DNA of 64,000 bases from Actinobacteria bacterium IMCC25003. Its GTDB lineage: Bacteria; Actinomycetota; Actinomycetes; Nanopelagicales; Nanopelagicaceae. The DNA lies in assembly GCA_002284855.1 (NCBI GenBank), contig CP015603.1, forward strand, positions 1,054,001-1,118,000. Direction: 5' to 3'. The notes beneath the pieces are model-generated. The model was not told the DNA's origin, ran no database searches, and worked only from the letters and a program-made list of their open reading frames with translations. Shown piece after piece: positions 26,713 to 36,060 of this stretch. A program made the translations under genes and the position numbers. Numbering within the stretch: the stretch's first letter is position 1; each line of letters begins with the position of its first letter.

Positions 26713-27677
26713 ATATCGCCACCTCGTTTGAGTGTGAGGATGAGGATTGGTGCTCCTAGAAGAGAAGTCAATAATCCAATTGGTAATTCATTCGGTGGAA
26801 CAAGTGCTCGCGATGCGGTATCTGCAATCAACAAGATGAGTGCGCCGATGGCTGCTGAGTAGAAGACCAATTTCCGGTTCTGCGGTCCCACGAGATAACG
26901 AGCGATATGTGGGGCCGCGAGTGCGAGAAAGGCAATCGATCCGACCGATGAAACTGTTGCAGCAATCAGAGTTGCTAAGACAATGAAAGCCCGACGCCGA
27001 ATTCTCTGTGGATCAAATCCCATATGTCTCACTGATTCATCGCCAAGTGAGAGAAGATCGATGGTCGGCGCAATCTTCCAGGCAAAGGCAGCTCCCAGAG
27101 CCATCACTGGAAGTAAGACAACGAGAGTTTTGGGAGTAACGAGAGCAAGAGAACCGAAGGACCAGAAGGAGACGGATCTAGCATCAGGGCGCGAAATCAT
27201 GGAGAGCGCCAAACCCACGAGCGCCGTCAAAATGGCAGAAACACCAATACCAATAGTGATGAGTTGAAGCGCAGAACGAGCTAATGAGAAGGTGAGAAGC
27301 GTTGCAAGAAGTGCGCCGATTGCAGCTAAGAGCACTGCGCCAACGCTGCCGATGGTGACGATATTGAGAAGTACGCCAGCGACGACTCCGACAGCAGCAC
27401 CTGCTGATGTGCCAAGAATTGCGGGGTCAGCTAATGGGTTATTAGTAGAACCCTGTGCCAGAACTCCGGCGATGCCAAGACAGGCACCGATAAGTATCGC
27501 TGCTGCAATTCTTGGTGCACGAATCTGCCAGATTATTTGATGAGATGTTGAACTAGCATCGTGAAAAGGGTTAAAGATATAGCTCCATACATGAGATACC
27601 TCGGCAGCACCGAGCGAGAGAGCAACGACGGAGAAGAAGAGCACTAAGGCCGCAAGAGAAATTGCGCGCTTGATCAT
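26703..27677 (-). CDS. FecCD-family ABC importer permease
   Basis: 324 residues with about nine to ten membrane helices, as in BtuC/FhuB/HmuU. Typical segments are RAPRIAAAILIGACLGIAGV, NPLADPAILGTSAGAA near residue 78, and the cytoplasmic coupling region around SLGDESVRHMGF. It overlaps the ATPase gene by 10 bases and the binding-protein gene by 4. The ligand is iron-chelate, heme or cobalamin by family. Confidence 0.92.
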   Translation of the reverse strand: MIKRAISLAALVLFFSVVALSLGAAEVSHVWSYIFNPFHDASSTSHQIIWQIRAPRIAAAILIGACLGIAGVLAQGSTNNPLADPAILGTSAGAAVGVVAGVLLNIVTIGSVGAVLLAAIGALLATLLTFSLARSALQLITIGIGVSAILTALVGLALSMISRPDARSVSFWSFGSLALVTPKTLVVLLPVMALGAAFAWKIAPTIDLLSLGDESVRHMGFDPQRIRRRAFIVLATLIAATVSSVGSIAFLALAAPHIARYLVGPQNRKLVFYSAAIGALILLIADTASRALVPPNELPIGLLTSLLGAPILILTLKRGGDIWR

Positions 27678-28594
27678 CGCATTACCTTTTCTACTGCGAC
27701 AGATAATTGCTTAATCAAATCTGGAGTACGCGGACCGAATGAGAGCAGCAACGAATCATCGACGGCTACAACGCGCCTATTTTTTCCAGCTTCTGTTTGA
27801 GCAACTCCAGGTAGTTGCACCAAGCCATCTACTCCACCGACAGAGGCCAAACCTTTCGACATCACGAGAATGAGGTCAGGATTGAGAGAAATCATCAACT
27901 CGCTCGTCATAGGCGTAAAGGGCTGCGCAAACTTGTTAGCACCAACATCTACTGCACCAATCGCCTGCATCAATGAATCCGCTCCCGAACCTTGTCCGCC
28001 GATGAGATAGATGGCGCTACCCCCGCGGAGATATAGAAATGCTATCCGTACTTTCTTGAGAGTCTCATTTTCTGCTCCTTGTAAAACTTCTGCAAACTTT
28101 TGATTGAGAAGCGAACCGCCCTGCGGCGTTCCAATTGCTTGAGCCACAGCTTTGACCTTCGCGGGAATATCAGCCAAAGTCCATGCCTCTGGAATATTTA
28201 CAACAGCTATCCCAGCACTTCGTAGAGATGCAAGCGCTGAAGCGGGTCCTGTTGATTTATCAATGATGACCAGATCTGGATTCATCGAAATAATCTTTTC
28301 TGCAATCACTTGGTGTCCTGATGTGACAATGGGGATTGATTTCAAGTCTTTATCCGTACTCGCTATATCGCGCCCGACTAGTAGAGATTTCAAACCCAGT
28401 GCAGAAATTATTTCCGCCGATCCATTTGCGAGCGCAATGACTCGCTGCGCCATTGGTGTTTCGGCGTTCTCAATCTGAAGGCTCTGCGCACTATTGATCT
28501 GCTCGAGAGTTGGGGCAGTTGCACCACACCCAGTGAGTGCGATCAGAGTGATTGTGGCAACAGAAAGTGCCACAAATCCCTTGGTTTTACGCAT
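27674..28594 (-). CDS. Substrate-binding lipoprotein of the FecBCD-type importer, HmuT-like
   Basis: 306 residues. A lipoprotein signal peptide ends at the lipobox LTGC (near residue 23). The class III binding-protein fold follows, with NGSAEIISALGLKSLLVGRD and MNPDLVIIDKSTGP. The opening segment resembles actinobacterial heme-binding HmuT, but cobalamin or siderophore binding is not excluded. It is the first gene of a three-gene operon. A 7-bp inverted repeat (28619-28643) lies 24 bases upstream. Confidence 0.82.
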   Translation of the reverse strand: MRKTKGFVALSVATITLIALTGCGATAPTLEQINSAQSLQIENAETPMAQRVIALANGSAEIISALGLKSLLVGRDIASTDKDLKSIPIVTSGHQVIAEKIISMNPDLVIIDKSTGPASALASLRSAGIAVVNIPEAWTLADIPAKVKAVAQAIGTPQGGSLLNQKFAEVLQGAENETLKKVRIAFLYLRGGSAIYLIGGQGSGADSLMQAIGAVDVGANKFAQPFTPMTSELMISLNPDLILVMSKGLASVGGVDGLVQLPGVAQTEAGKNRRVVAVDDSLLLSFGPRTPDLIKQLSVAVEKVMR

Positions 28595-28618
28595 GGAGTT
28601 ATCCTCTCAAATTTCTTG

Positions 28619-28643
28619 CCGACAGGTGTAGCAGGGCTGTCGG
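28619..28643. promoter_or_regulatory. Inverted repeat between the importer operon and the secreted-protein genes
   Basis: CCGACAG (28619-28625) and CTGTCGG (28637-28643) form a perfect 7-bp inverted repeat with an 11-base spacer. It sits between the divergent transporter operon and the gene at 28680. It could be a metal- or heme-responsive operator, or a leader hairpin of the minus-strand transcript. It does not match the Fur or DtxR consensus I know. Confidence 0.45.
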
Positions 28644-28679
28644 ATAAAAGATTGCCAGTACAGATTTAGGCTCTGGAGC

Positions 28680-29165
28680 ATGAAGCGCATCGTCTTTATC
28701 GGAGTGATTGCATCTTTGCTGAGCTTTCCGCTGACTTCTTTCGCTGCTACTTCTATCAACGGTCCAGATGGGCAATCTCTCACTGTTACTTCTTCGCAGG
28801 TGAAGAACGATACGAAGGTAACAGTGACAGGAAAAGGCTTCGATGAAACTATCGGAATCTATCTTGCGTACTGCATTCTTCCGAAGAAAGGTGCCGCGCC
28901 AACACCATGTGGAGGTGGCGCAGATATTCAGGGTGTGAAAGAGGCTTCCTTCTGGATTTCATCGAACCCGCCTGCCTACGGCGCAGGGCTTGCTATCGCT
29001 TTTCAACCCGGCGGTCGATTTAAGGAACAAGTAGCGGTCACAAAAAAGATTGGAAATTTTGATTGCACAAAAGTTCGCTGTGCCATCACAGTGCGATCAG
29101 ATCACCTTCATGAAGGAGATCGAACACATGATCTCTTTATCCCCATCAGTTTTACCAGAAAATAA
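28680..29165 (+). CDS. Small secreted disulfide-containing protein
   Basis: 161 residues with a signal peptide cut near residue 23 (SFPLTSFAA-TS). The mature part is beta-rich with two cysteine pairs: YCILP...TPCGGG and FDCTKVRCAITVRSDH. The C-x5-C followed by DH pattern recalls the neocarzinostatin-like fold of actinobacteria, which holds small ligands; this is a weak resemblance. The next gene encodes a related protein. The divergent neighbour is a heme/siderophore-type importer, so ligand capture is a reasonable guess. TAGGCT at 28667-28672 leaves 7 bases to the ATG. Confidence 0.65.
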   Translation: MKRIVFIGVIASLLSFPLTSFAATSINGPDGQSLTVTSSQVKNDTKVTVTGKGFDETIGIYLAYCILPKKGAAPTPCGGGADIQGVKEASFWISSNPPAYGAGLAIAFQPGGRFKEQVAVTKKIGNFDCTKVRCAITVRSDHLHEGDRTHDLFIPISFTRK

Positions 29166-29192
29166 TTCACCCACACGTTAAGGAGAACCACA

Positions 29193-30164
29193 ATGAAGCT
29201 TAAGAAGAGTATCCCGGCCGTTCTGCTGGGAACATTGATTGCCCTCGTCAGCGCCACCCCATCTCAGGCTGAAACTTTTGCATTCTCAAGTAGCCCGGTC
29301 ACCAATCTCAATCCAAGTGGGGCAACCATCAATGGCGGATTCACCAAGTTCCCAACAACAGCAGGTATGTACATCCAGCAATGCATCGCCCCTGTTGGCA
29401 CAGCGCGTCCAACTACATGTAGCGACACAATCCAGCTATGGGTAACTGCTGCAGGTGGTCCAGGTACAACGAGCCCTACAGGCCCGATTGCTCTCAAGGT
29501 AGCCAGCACCATCACCGGAAAGGGCGTCACCGTTGATTGCACCACCACACAGTGCGGACTCTTCTTCCGTCTCGACCACACTGCGCCAACGGACTTCTCA
29601 GAAGATAAATTCATGCCCATTACCTTTGCAAAAGGTGCGGCGGCTCCTGCTCTTGCAGCTGATGAAGTAACTGTGACTTTGAATGGAAATCCCTTAGTTC
29701 GCAACGTTCCAAGCAACCTTGCCTATCGAGCAGAGGCAAAGATTGTCGCAACGGCTAAATCAGGGTTGCCTGTCACCTTTACTTCACTCACACCTGATTG
29801 CACCTATACCAATGGAGTTTTCACAGCGCTCAAGGGTGCCGGTCAATGTGCCCTTGGATATACAACTGCTGGAAATGCAACAACAGCTGCAGCATCAGGT
29901 AACTTCCCTTTCATTCTCACTCTTGGAAATCAGAAGATTGAAGGAGTAACGAAGAGCATCAAGAAGGGTCAGATTAAATCTCTGCCACTTGAGACCAACT
30001 TTGGAAGTCAGATCACATACAAGGCGCTCGGAAAGAGCTGCTCTGTTGAGAAAAATACTGTGAAGGCGATGAAGTCAGGTACATGTTCGATTAAGGCAAG
30101 CGCTGCTGGAAAGGCAGATACCTGGGCACCGCTAGAGCAGATGCTCTCGATTCCAATTAAATAA
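29193..30164 (+). CDS. Secreted protein: paralogue of upstream gene fused to Ig-like repeats
   Basis: 323 residues. A signal peptide ends near residue 26 (SATPSQA-ET). Residues about 27-150 repeat the upstream protein's pattern: YIQQCIAP...TTCSDT, then VDCTTTQCGLFFRLDH and a final FMPITF matching LFIPISF. The C-terminal half has two Ig-like repeats, each with a cysteine pair (DCTYTNG...GQCALGY and KSCSVEK...GTCSIKA), as in actinobacterial surface proteins. GGAG precedes the ATG by 9 bases. It is 27 bases downstream of its paralogue, so one transcript is likely. Confidence 0.65.
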   Translation: MKLKKSIPAVLLGTLIALVSATPSQAETFAFSSSPVTNLNPSGATINGGFTKFPTTAGMYIQQCIAPVGTARPTTCSDTIQLWVTAAGGPGTTSPTGPIALKVASTITGKGVTVDCTTTQCGLFFRLDHTAPTDFSEDKFMPITFAKGAAAPALAADEVTVTLNGNPLVRNVPSNLAYRAEAKIVATAKSGLPVTFTSLTPDCTYTNGVFTALKGAGQCALGYTTAGNATTAAASGNFPFILTLGNQKIEGVTKSIKKGQIKSLPLETNFGSQITYKALGKSCSVEKNTVKAMKSGTCSIKASAAGKADTWAPLEQMLSIPIK

Positions 30165-30738
30165 GGGCGCGGATTCCAGCGATGCAGAATGCGGTGGTCG
30201 TTACGATCTCGCGTTCTGCATCGTTTCCGCTTTCAATACGTTTTGTTGCTGCATCTGTGGCAGCTTGCAAAAGTGAGAGAGCTTGAGAAATATCTTCAAT
30301 CCCCGCCATCTGCAGGTTACGAGTAAGAGGCGATAAAAGATTGCGGTGAGCAGCACCGATCGCTGCGCCACGTTCTCGCGGGAAATCAGCTGCGCTGAGC
30401 GCCTTTGCTAATAGATGTCGGCCATCTGCGACAAATTCCAATGAGGTGGCAATCCAGGCCTCGATAGCGGCATAAGGATCATCGATATCGACAAGCGAAG
30501 CTTCGAGCACAGATGCAAACTGGTTAAGTTCATCGATAATTAAATCTGCGACAAGGTCTGAGCTGCTGGCAAAATATTCATAGACAGATGTACGTGAAAG
30601 TCCGGCTCGTTGTGCCACTGCTGCAACCGAGATTGCTTCTCCCCCAGATTCAAGGGCGATGGCAGCGGCAGCTTCAATCAGTTGGTTGCGACGCCAGTCG
30701 CGGTGCTGCGCGAGAGTGTCGGTCTGAATACGAGGCAT
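30157..30738 (-). CDS. TetR-family transcriptional regulator
   Basis: 193 residues. The N-terminal helix-turn-helix reads ISVAAVAQRAGLSRTSVYEYF, followed by an alpha-helical ligand/dimer domain. The start at 30738 is preferred; an in-frame ATG at 30765 would reach into dinG. It begins 5 bases after dinG, so it probably shares its transcript. The target and ligand are unknown. The 3' end overlaps the convergent secreted-protein gene by 8 bases. Confidence 0.85.
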   Translation of the reverse strand: MPRIQTDTLAQHRDWRRNQLIEAAAAIALESGGEAISVAAVAQRAGLSRTSVYEYFASSSDLVADLIIDELNQFASVLEASLVDIDDPYAAIEAWIATSLEFVADGRHLLAKALSAADFPRERGAAIGAAHRNLLSPLTRNLQMAGIEDISQALSLLQAATDAATKRIESGNDAEREIVTTTAFCIAGIRALI

Positions 30739-30742
30739 TTCT

Positions 30743-32740
30743 TTATTCTTCCACGCTCGCCGCAAGTCTGCGCAGTGAATCTCGAACTACGGCTCCGTCG
30801 CTCGTGCGCCAGAGCGGTGGCATCGAGTTAAGTAGGACACTTCCATACCGCTTTGTGACGATGCGCGAATCGAGAATAGCCACTACTCCGCGATCATCGA
30901 TACTACGAATCAAGCGGCCCGTCCCCTGCGCCAATAACAGCGCTGCACGTGGCACTGAAACCTGCATAAATCCACTACCCCCAGATGCATCGGCTAAGGA
31001 AGAACGAGCTGACATCACGGGTTCATCAGGACGCGGGAATGGAATGCGATCGATAGCAACCAGTATGCATGAATTGCCTGGAACATCGACACCCTGCCAT
31101 AACGACATCGTTCCTAAAAGAATGGAGGTTTCATCTTTAGCAAAGCGTTCAACCAACGGACCCACTGCATCGCCGCGCTTCTGCGTGATGATAGAGATCG
31201 GCAAGTCCACCAATACTTTTCGTAGATGGGCATCGGCAGCTTCGACTCCGCGCCATGAACTAAAGAGCGCCAATGTACGACCACCGGCTGCATCAATCAG
31301 TTCGCCGAGTTCATCGAGAACTTCTTGACTTGGTCCTTCGCGACCTGGTTCTGGTAGATGCTTTGGCATATAAAGAACGCCTTGGTTAGCAAAATCAAAA
31401 GGTGAACCCACATCGAGCATCTGCAAGTTGGCAGGGTCGATCTCGCCTGGCTTGATCTCTTCATCGGAATCAGATCCCACAACAAATCCAATACTGCGCG
31501 CCATCGCATCAAAGTTATTGCCGACAGTTAACGTCGCAGATGTTGCAATGACAGGATTCTGCGTCAAGAGATTGCTACGCAAGACATGAGAAACGGAGAG
31601 CGGTGCTAAATGCAGAGTTGAAAATGTTGGTTCGTACCAGAGCACATGTTCGTTACCCATCTTCAATAATTTGCCCGCAGTAGTTGCAATCTCTTGTACT
31701 GCGCCCTTTACACGTGCGCGCTCTGCATTCTCATCGGGATCGATAATTTCATCATCAGCGCTAATCAGCTGAACTAAAGCAGTAGCTGCTTCCTTCACCT
31801 TGCGAATCGGCGCTTCGAGCGAACTAGGAATCTCTTCAAGCCTCCCCTGCGCAGAAAAATCACCCTTGATCATTTCACCGTAATCGGCCATCGCATCATG
31901 GAAACTATCGGCGGCATTGGTGAGAGCATCTGAGGGCTTACCAGGCATGTACTTGCGAGCCATCGCAGCTGCGCGCTGTACGCGACCTGAGGTCAACTCT
32001 TCTGTCACTGCCTGCGTTGTGCGATCCATAAATTCATGTGCTTCATCCAAAATCACTGCATCGCGTTCAGGCAAGATAGGGTGCGAATCAACGATTTCAA
32101 TAGCGAGCAAGGTGTGATTGGTAACGACGACATCAGCATCTTGCGCCTTTGCCTTTGCTTTGGCTGCAAAACATTGGGCGCCCCACGCGCATGAATCAGC
32201 GCCCACACATTCACGGCCCGATAGAGAGTTAGCAGCCCACACTCTGCGATCAACTTCTGGTGCATCATCACGATCACCTGAAACTCCGGGAGTCTTCGCC
32301 CATGCAATCAGGCGCTTCGCATCTTTCTCAAGATATGACGATTCCAACAAGAGTTCGCCATCAGGGTCAGTGTCATCTGCATTCATCTTCTGCAGGCATA
32401 CATAGTTGCCAACGCCTTTATAAATCGCATAGGTAATATCGCGACCCAAAGCTTTTTCGAGCGCTGGAACAACAGCAGGTAGATCGCGCTCCACTAATTG
32501 ACGTTGCAGGGCAAGAGTTGCTGTCGCGACCAATACTTTGCGCCCATGAACAAGGGCCGGAACTAAATAGGCAAGTGACTTTCCTGTACCTGTGCCCGCT
32601 TGCACCATAAGGTGATGGCGATCGGTAAGGGCATTGGCGACAGCTTCTGCCATCTCAATCTGGCCTTCACGAGCTGATCCACCAATTGCTGTGACTGCAG
32701 CATCGAGTGCGCTTCGCACCTGTGCCGATAGATCACTCAT
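30743..32740 (-). CDS. DinG/YoaA-like ATP-dependent DNA helicase
   Basis: 665 residues, XPD-like superfamily 2 helicase. Motif I is MVQAGTGTGKSLAYL, motif II is VILDEAHEF, and the C-terminal motif VI region is LAQGTGRLIRSIDDRG. Four cysteines that could hold a [4Fe-4S] cluster occur between motifs I and II (C155, then GRECVGADSCAWGAQC). It unwinds DNA ends and R-loops in repair. No SOS box is visible upstream. The start ATG lies 17 bases downstream of the EamA gene. Confidence 0.9.
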   Translation of the reverse strand: MSDLSAQVRSALDAAVTAIGGSAREGQIEMAEAVANALTDRHHLMVQAGTGTGKSLAYLVPALVHGRKVLVATATLALQRQLVERDLPAVVPALEKALGRDITYAIYKGVGNYVCLQKMNADDTDPDGELLLESSYLEKDAKRLIAWAKTPGVSGDRDDAPEVDRRVWAANSLSGRECVGADSCAWGAQCFAAKAKAKAQDADVVVTNHTLLAIEIVDSHPILPERDAVILDEAHEFMDRTTQAVTEELTSGRVQRAAAMARKYMPGKPSDALTNAADSFHDAMADYGEMIKGDFSAQGRLEEIPSSLEAPIRKVKEAATALVQLISADDEIIDPDENAERARVKGAVQEIATTAGKLLKMGNEHVLWYEPTFSTLHLAPLSVSHVLRSNLLTQNPVIATSATLTVGNNFDAMARSIGFVVGSDSDEEIKPGEIDPANLQMLDVGSPFDFANQGVLYMPKHLPEPGREGPSQEVLDELGELIDAAGGRTLALFSSWRGVEAADAHLRKVLVDLPISIITQKRGDAVGPLVERFAKDETSILLGTMSLWQGVDVPGNSCILVAIDRIPFPRPDEPVMSARSSLADASGGSGFMQVSVPRAALLLAQGTGRLIRSIDDRGVVAILDSRIVTKRYGSVLLNSMPPLWRTSDGAVVRDSLRRLAASVEE

Positions 32741-32757
32741 GGCGGCACTCTATCTTT

Positions 32758-33636
32758 CTAGGCTGTCGTTTCGCTCTTGACCACAAGGTAGACGCCGATG
32801 AGCAGGATTACTCCTGCGATAAGTTGAACAATTCCGAGCTTTTGGTCAAAGGCAAAGAAGCCAATGACTCCTGCCACAAGTGGATTCACAAATGCAAAGG
32901 ATGTAAGCAGAGCCGGTGACACTCTCCGTGATATTCCTAAATAGGCCCAATATTGTGATGCCAAGGCCAAAATCAAGAAGATCATTGTTGGGTTGAATAC
33001 ATCCTTGGCATGAACTGCCGGTGCCTTCATGACAAAGTGAACAATCGTTGTCCCGATTGCGCCGATAAATACTTGTAGAAAGATTGCGAAGATAAGTGGG
33101 TATCCACTTTCATATTTGATCCATATTTCAGTTGCAGCAAACCATGCAAATGTCGATAGAAGTGCTGCGAAGATGCCAGCTATCTGCACACTTCCTTGTG
33201 GTGCTCCGATGAGAAAGACAACGGCGATCGAAGCAACTACTACCCCGCTGGTTGCAAGGCGAGAAGGTCGCTTTCCCTGAAGAGCCAAGTAAATGATCGA
33301 CATGGCAGGAAGGGTCGAATAGAGCAGCGCTGTAATCGCACCGGGAATTCGAGAGCTCGACCATGCCAGCGAAATACTGCAGATAGGTGAATACATCGCA
33401 GATGAGATAACGATGGGAATAAAGGTTTTATCAAACTTAAATGCGCGTGGAGATTGGGGAGCTAAGAAGAGAACGGCGAGAAAGAGAATTGTCGCTGAGC
33501 CCCAGGCGCGGATATAGACAACATTGATGGGATCAATGGTCTCGGTTGCATGAGAGAGGAATGGGTAAATCCCACCACCGACGAACCACATGATGCCCAC
33601 CCCAAAGATGGTCATGCGGCTCAATCGCTGGCTCAT
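32758..33636 (-). CDS. EamA/DMT-family transporter
   Basis: 292 residues with about ten membrane segments in two EamA halves (for example GVGIMWFVGGGIYPFLSHA at the start and AFVNPLVAGVIGFFAF near the end). It follows the dehydrogenase gene by 6 bases, so it may export or exchange a metabolite of the preceding catabolic operon. The substrate is unknown. It is not closely similar by eye to the EamA protein at 1876. Confidence 0.85.
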   Translation of the reverse strand: MSQRLSRMTIFGVGIMWFVGGGIYPFLSHATETIDPINVVYIRAWGSATILFLAVLFLAPQSPRAFKFDKTFIPIVISSAMYSPICSISLAWSSSRIPGAITALLYSTLPAMSIIYLALQGKRPSRLATSGVVVASIAVVFLIGAPQGSVQIAGIFAALLSTFAWFAATEIWIKYESGYPLIFAIFLQVFIGAIGTTIVHFVMKAPAVHAKDVFNPTMIFLILALASQYWAYLGISRRVSPALLTSFAFVNPLVAGVIGFFAFDQKLGIVQLIAGVILLIGVYLVVKSETTA

Positions 33637-33642
33637 GAGCGC

Positions 33643-34533
33643 TTACTTAAAGCGAAGTGGAGTGTTGGTGTCATCCTCATACATCTTGGCAGGAATCATC
33701 TCGCCTGCTTTATCGCCATAGCGAGCACGTGCGCGACGGTAAACGTTCTCAACTGTTGCACCGACTTCCATCGGTACTCCTACAGAACGTGCGAGATCGC
33801 CGGCAAGGCGAAGGTCTTTACAAGCAAGTGCGACAGCAAATCCTTCGTCGTAATCGCCATCTTTGAGCATTCCGAGGATGTCGCGTTCAAGGAGAATTGA
33901 GTTACATGGTGAGCCCACCAAAGATTGGCGAAGCGTCTCAAGGTCCACGCCCGCTTTAACTCCAAGAAGGAGAGCTTCTGTAGTTGCAACGAAAGAGTTG
34001 AACCAGAGCATGTTGAGAACGAGCTTGACTGCGTAACCAGTTCCGCGCTTTCCGCAGTTAAAGAACTTCTCAGGATCTCCCATGATGTCAAAGAGCGTCT
34101 TTGCATATGCAAAATCAGCTGGCTCTCCCCCTGCGAAGATCGACATCGTTCCTTTATCTGCACCGATAGACATACCTGCAACAGGTGCATCGATAATGCG
34201 AACTGTCTTATCAAGAGACTTTTCAACGGTAGCTGCTGTTTCAGGAACTGATGTAGACATATCAATCCACATAGATCCTGGCTTCATCGCAGCTGCGACG
34301 CCACTTGTCACCATGCAACCTTCGATAGCTTGCGGTGTGGGAAGCATCGTGATGAGTACATCTGCACCGGTGACGCATTCGACGCCAGACTTTGCAGCTT
34401 TAGCGCCTGCAGCGATTGGCTTCTGCATGCTTTCGGTGTTGAGGTCAAAGACCGTGATGTCGATTCCTGCTGCAGCAAGGTTGCGAGACATGCTTCCGCC
34501 CATACTGCCTGTACCGATAAATGCGACCTTCAC
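33643..34533 (-). CDS. Beta-hydroxyacid dehydrogenase (3-hydroxyisobutyrate / tartronate-semialdehyde type)
   Basis: 296 residues. The N-terminal NAD(P) Rossmann motif is FIGTGSMGGSMSRNLAAAG (residues 5-23). The substrate-binding DAPVAGMSIGADKGTM and the catalytic lysine region GTGYAVKLVLNML mark the 3-hydroxyisobutyrate dehydrogenase family. It could interconvert a 3-hydroxyacid and a semialdehyde, which fits the adjacent aldehyde dehydrogenase. It is the fourth catabolic gene of the run that follows the OpuC-type transporter. Confidence 0.86.
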   Translation of the reverse strand: MKVAFIGTGSMGGSMSRNLAAAGIDITVFDLNTESMQKPIAAGAKAAKSGVECVTGADVLITMLPTPQAIEGCMVTSGVAAAMKPGSMWIDMSTSVPETAATVEKSLDKTVRIIDAPVAGMSIGADKGTMSIFAGGEPADFAYAKTLFDIMGDPEKFFNCGKRGTGYAVKLVLNMLWFNSFVATTEALLLGVKAGVDLETLRQSLVGSPCNSILLERDILGMLKDGDYDEGFAVALACKDLRLAGDLARSVGVPMEVGATVENVYRRARARYGDKAGEMIPAKMYEDDTNTPLRFK

Positions 34534-34558
34534 GTCATGCTCCTTTAAGTTGAATGAA

Positions 34559-36049
34559 TTAAGAAAGATCTACCCATGTAGTTTTTAGTGCACTGTAATT
34601 ATTTAAAGCATGGAGTGACTTATCGCGTCCTGCACCTGAGCCATTAAAGCCACCAAATGGTGTGATGACATCTGACATATCGAAGGTATTGACCCAGACA
34701 GTGCCTGCGCGAAGTTTGCGTGCGAAGTTATGAGCGCGTGAAATATCGCTAGACCAGACAGATGCAGCAAGTCCGTATTCAGTTCCATTGGCCTTTGCGA
34801 GTGCATCGGCTTCATCTTTTGCATCTACTGCAACGATGACAGGTCCGAAGATCTCTTCTTGAGAGAGCACGGAGTCATGTTTGACGCCATCGATCAGAGT
34901 CGGCTTGATGAGGTTGTCATCGCCTGTTGGCTGATCACCGCCGAATACAAAGGATTCGCCATTCTTACCGACCATATCGAGGTAATGATTGACGCGATCG
35001 CGCTGCTGAGTAGAGACAATGGGACCCATATAGACGCTCGGATCGAGGCAATCTCCGACTGGGAATGTGTCGACAAACTTCGACATCTTCTCGAAGAGCG
35101 CTTCCTTAATCTTCTGGCCTTGAACGATGATGCGAGAGCCTGCATTACAGGTCTGTCCTGCGTTGTAATAGATACCCCATGCAAGAGTTGACGCGCATGC
35201 ATCGAGATCTTTCACATCATCAAGAACAACTTGTGGGCTCTTGCCACCGAGTTCAAGAGCTACCTGCTTCATATTCGACTCTGCTGCATACTGGAGCATC
35301 TTGCGACCTGTTGGTCCGCTTCCGGTAAATGCCAACTTTGCAACATCCATATGGCGCGCAAGCGCTTGTCCTGCTTCAGGTCCGAGGCCTGTGACTACGT
35401 TAAAGACACCGTTGGGAATTCCAGCCTCGGTTGCAAGGCGTGCCAGCAAAATTGCCGAAAGGGAAGATTGCTCTGCCGGCTTGAGAACAACGCTATTGCC
35501 CATGGCAAGTGCTGGTGCGACTTTCCATGATGCGATGATCATTGGATAGTTCCAAGGAACGACTGCGCCGATGACGCCCAACGGCTCGCGAGTAATCATG
35601 GCAAGTGCGTTACGTGGAGCTGGTGCAATTTCGTCGTAGGTCTTATCAATTGCTTCGCCATACCACTGCACTGTGCGAGCACAACCCATGACATCAACAT
35701 TGAGTGAATCAGAGATTGGTTTACCGACATCGAGAGTTTCGAGCAGAGCAAGTTCTTCTTGGTGTTCGCGAATCAAATCTGCCCACTTGAGCATGATCGC
35801 CTTCTTATCGCGCGGATTCATCTCGCGCCATACACCTGAATCGAAGGTTGCCTTAGCTGCGGCAACTGCACGGTTTACATCTTCTGTATCTCCTGCAGCA
35901 ATCTTTGCAATAAGGCGCTGATCGCGAGGTGAGATGTCATCGAATGTCTTGCCGGATGCGGAGTCAACATAGGCGCCATTGATATACATACGTGATTCGG
36001 GCTTGAGTTCGAGGGCGCGCTTAACCCATGCATCTTTATCGAGTGCCAC
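34559..36049 (-). CDS. NAD(P)-dependent aldehyde dehydrogenase
   Basis: 496 residues, full length. Motifs include VVPWNYPMIIASWK, the glycine loop FTGSGPTGRKM, LELGGKSPQVV with the general-base glutamate, and the catalytic cysteine in GQTCNAGSR (near residue 298). It resembles betaine-aldehyde or gamma-aminobutyraldehyde dehydrogenases. A betaine link would fit the OpuC-type importer upstream, but the substrate is not fixed. 11 bases separate it from the enolase-family gene. Confidence 0.9.
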   Translation of the reverse strand: MALDKDAWVKRALELKPESRMYINGAYVDSASGKTFDDISPRDQRLIAKIAAGDTEDVNRAVAAAKATFDSGVWREMNPRDKKAIMLKWADLIREHQEELALLETLDVGKPISDSLNVDVMGCARTVQWYGEAIDKTYDEIAPAPRNALAMITREPLGVIGAVVPWNYPMIIASWKVAPALAMGNSVVLKPAEQSSLSAILLARLATEAGIPNGVFNVVTGLGPEAGQALARHMDVAKLAFTGSGPTGRKMLQYAAESNMKQVALELGGKSPQVVLDDVKDLDACASTLAWGIYYNAGQTCNAGSRIIVQGQKIKEALFEKMSKFVDTFPVGDCLDPSVYMGPIVSTQQRDRVNHYLDMVGKNGESFVFGGDQPTGDDNLIKPTLIDGVKHDSVLSQEEIFGPVIVAVDAKDEADALAKANGTEYGLAASVWSSDISRAHNFARKLRAGTVWVNTFDMSDVITPFGGFNGSGAGRDKSLHALNNYSALKTTWVDLS

Positions 36050-36060
36050 TGTAATTCTCC

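Noticed and set aside
33780-34265. 161-codon minus-strand frame inside the beta-hydroxyacid dehydrogenase gene
   Set aside because: It is a shifted frame of the same strand; the product has no motif, while the main frame has a complete NAD site and catalytic lysine.
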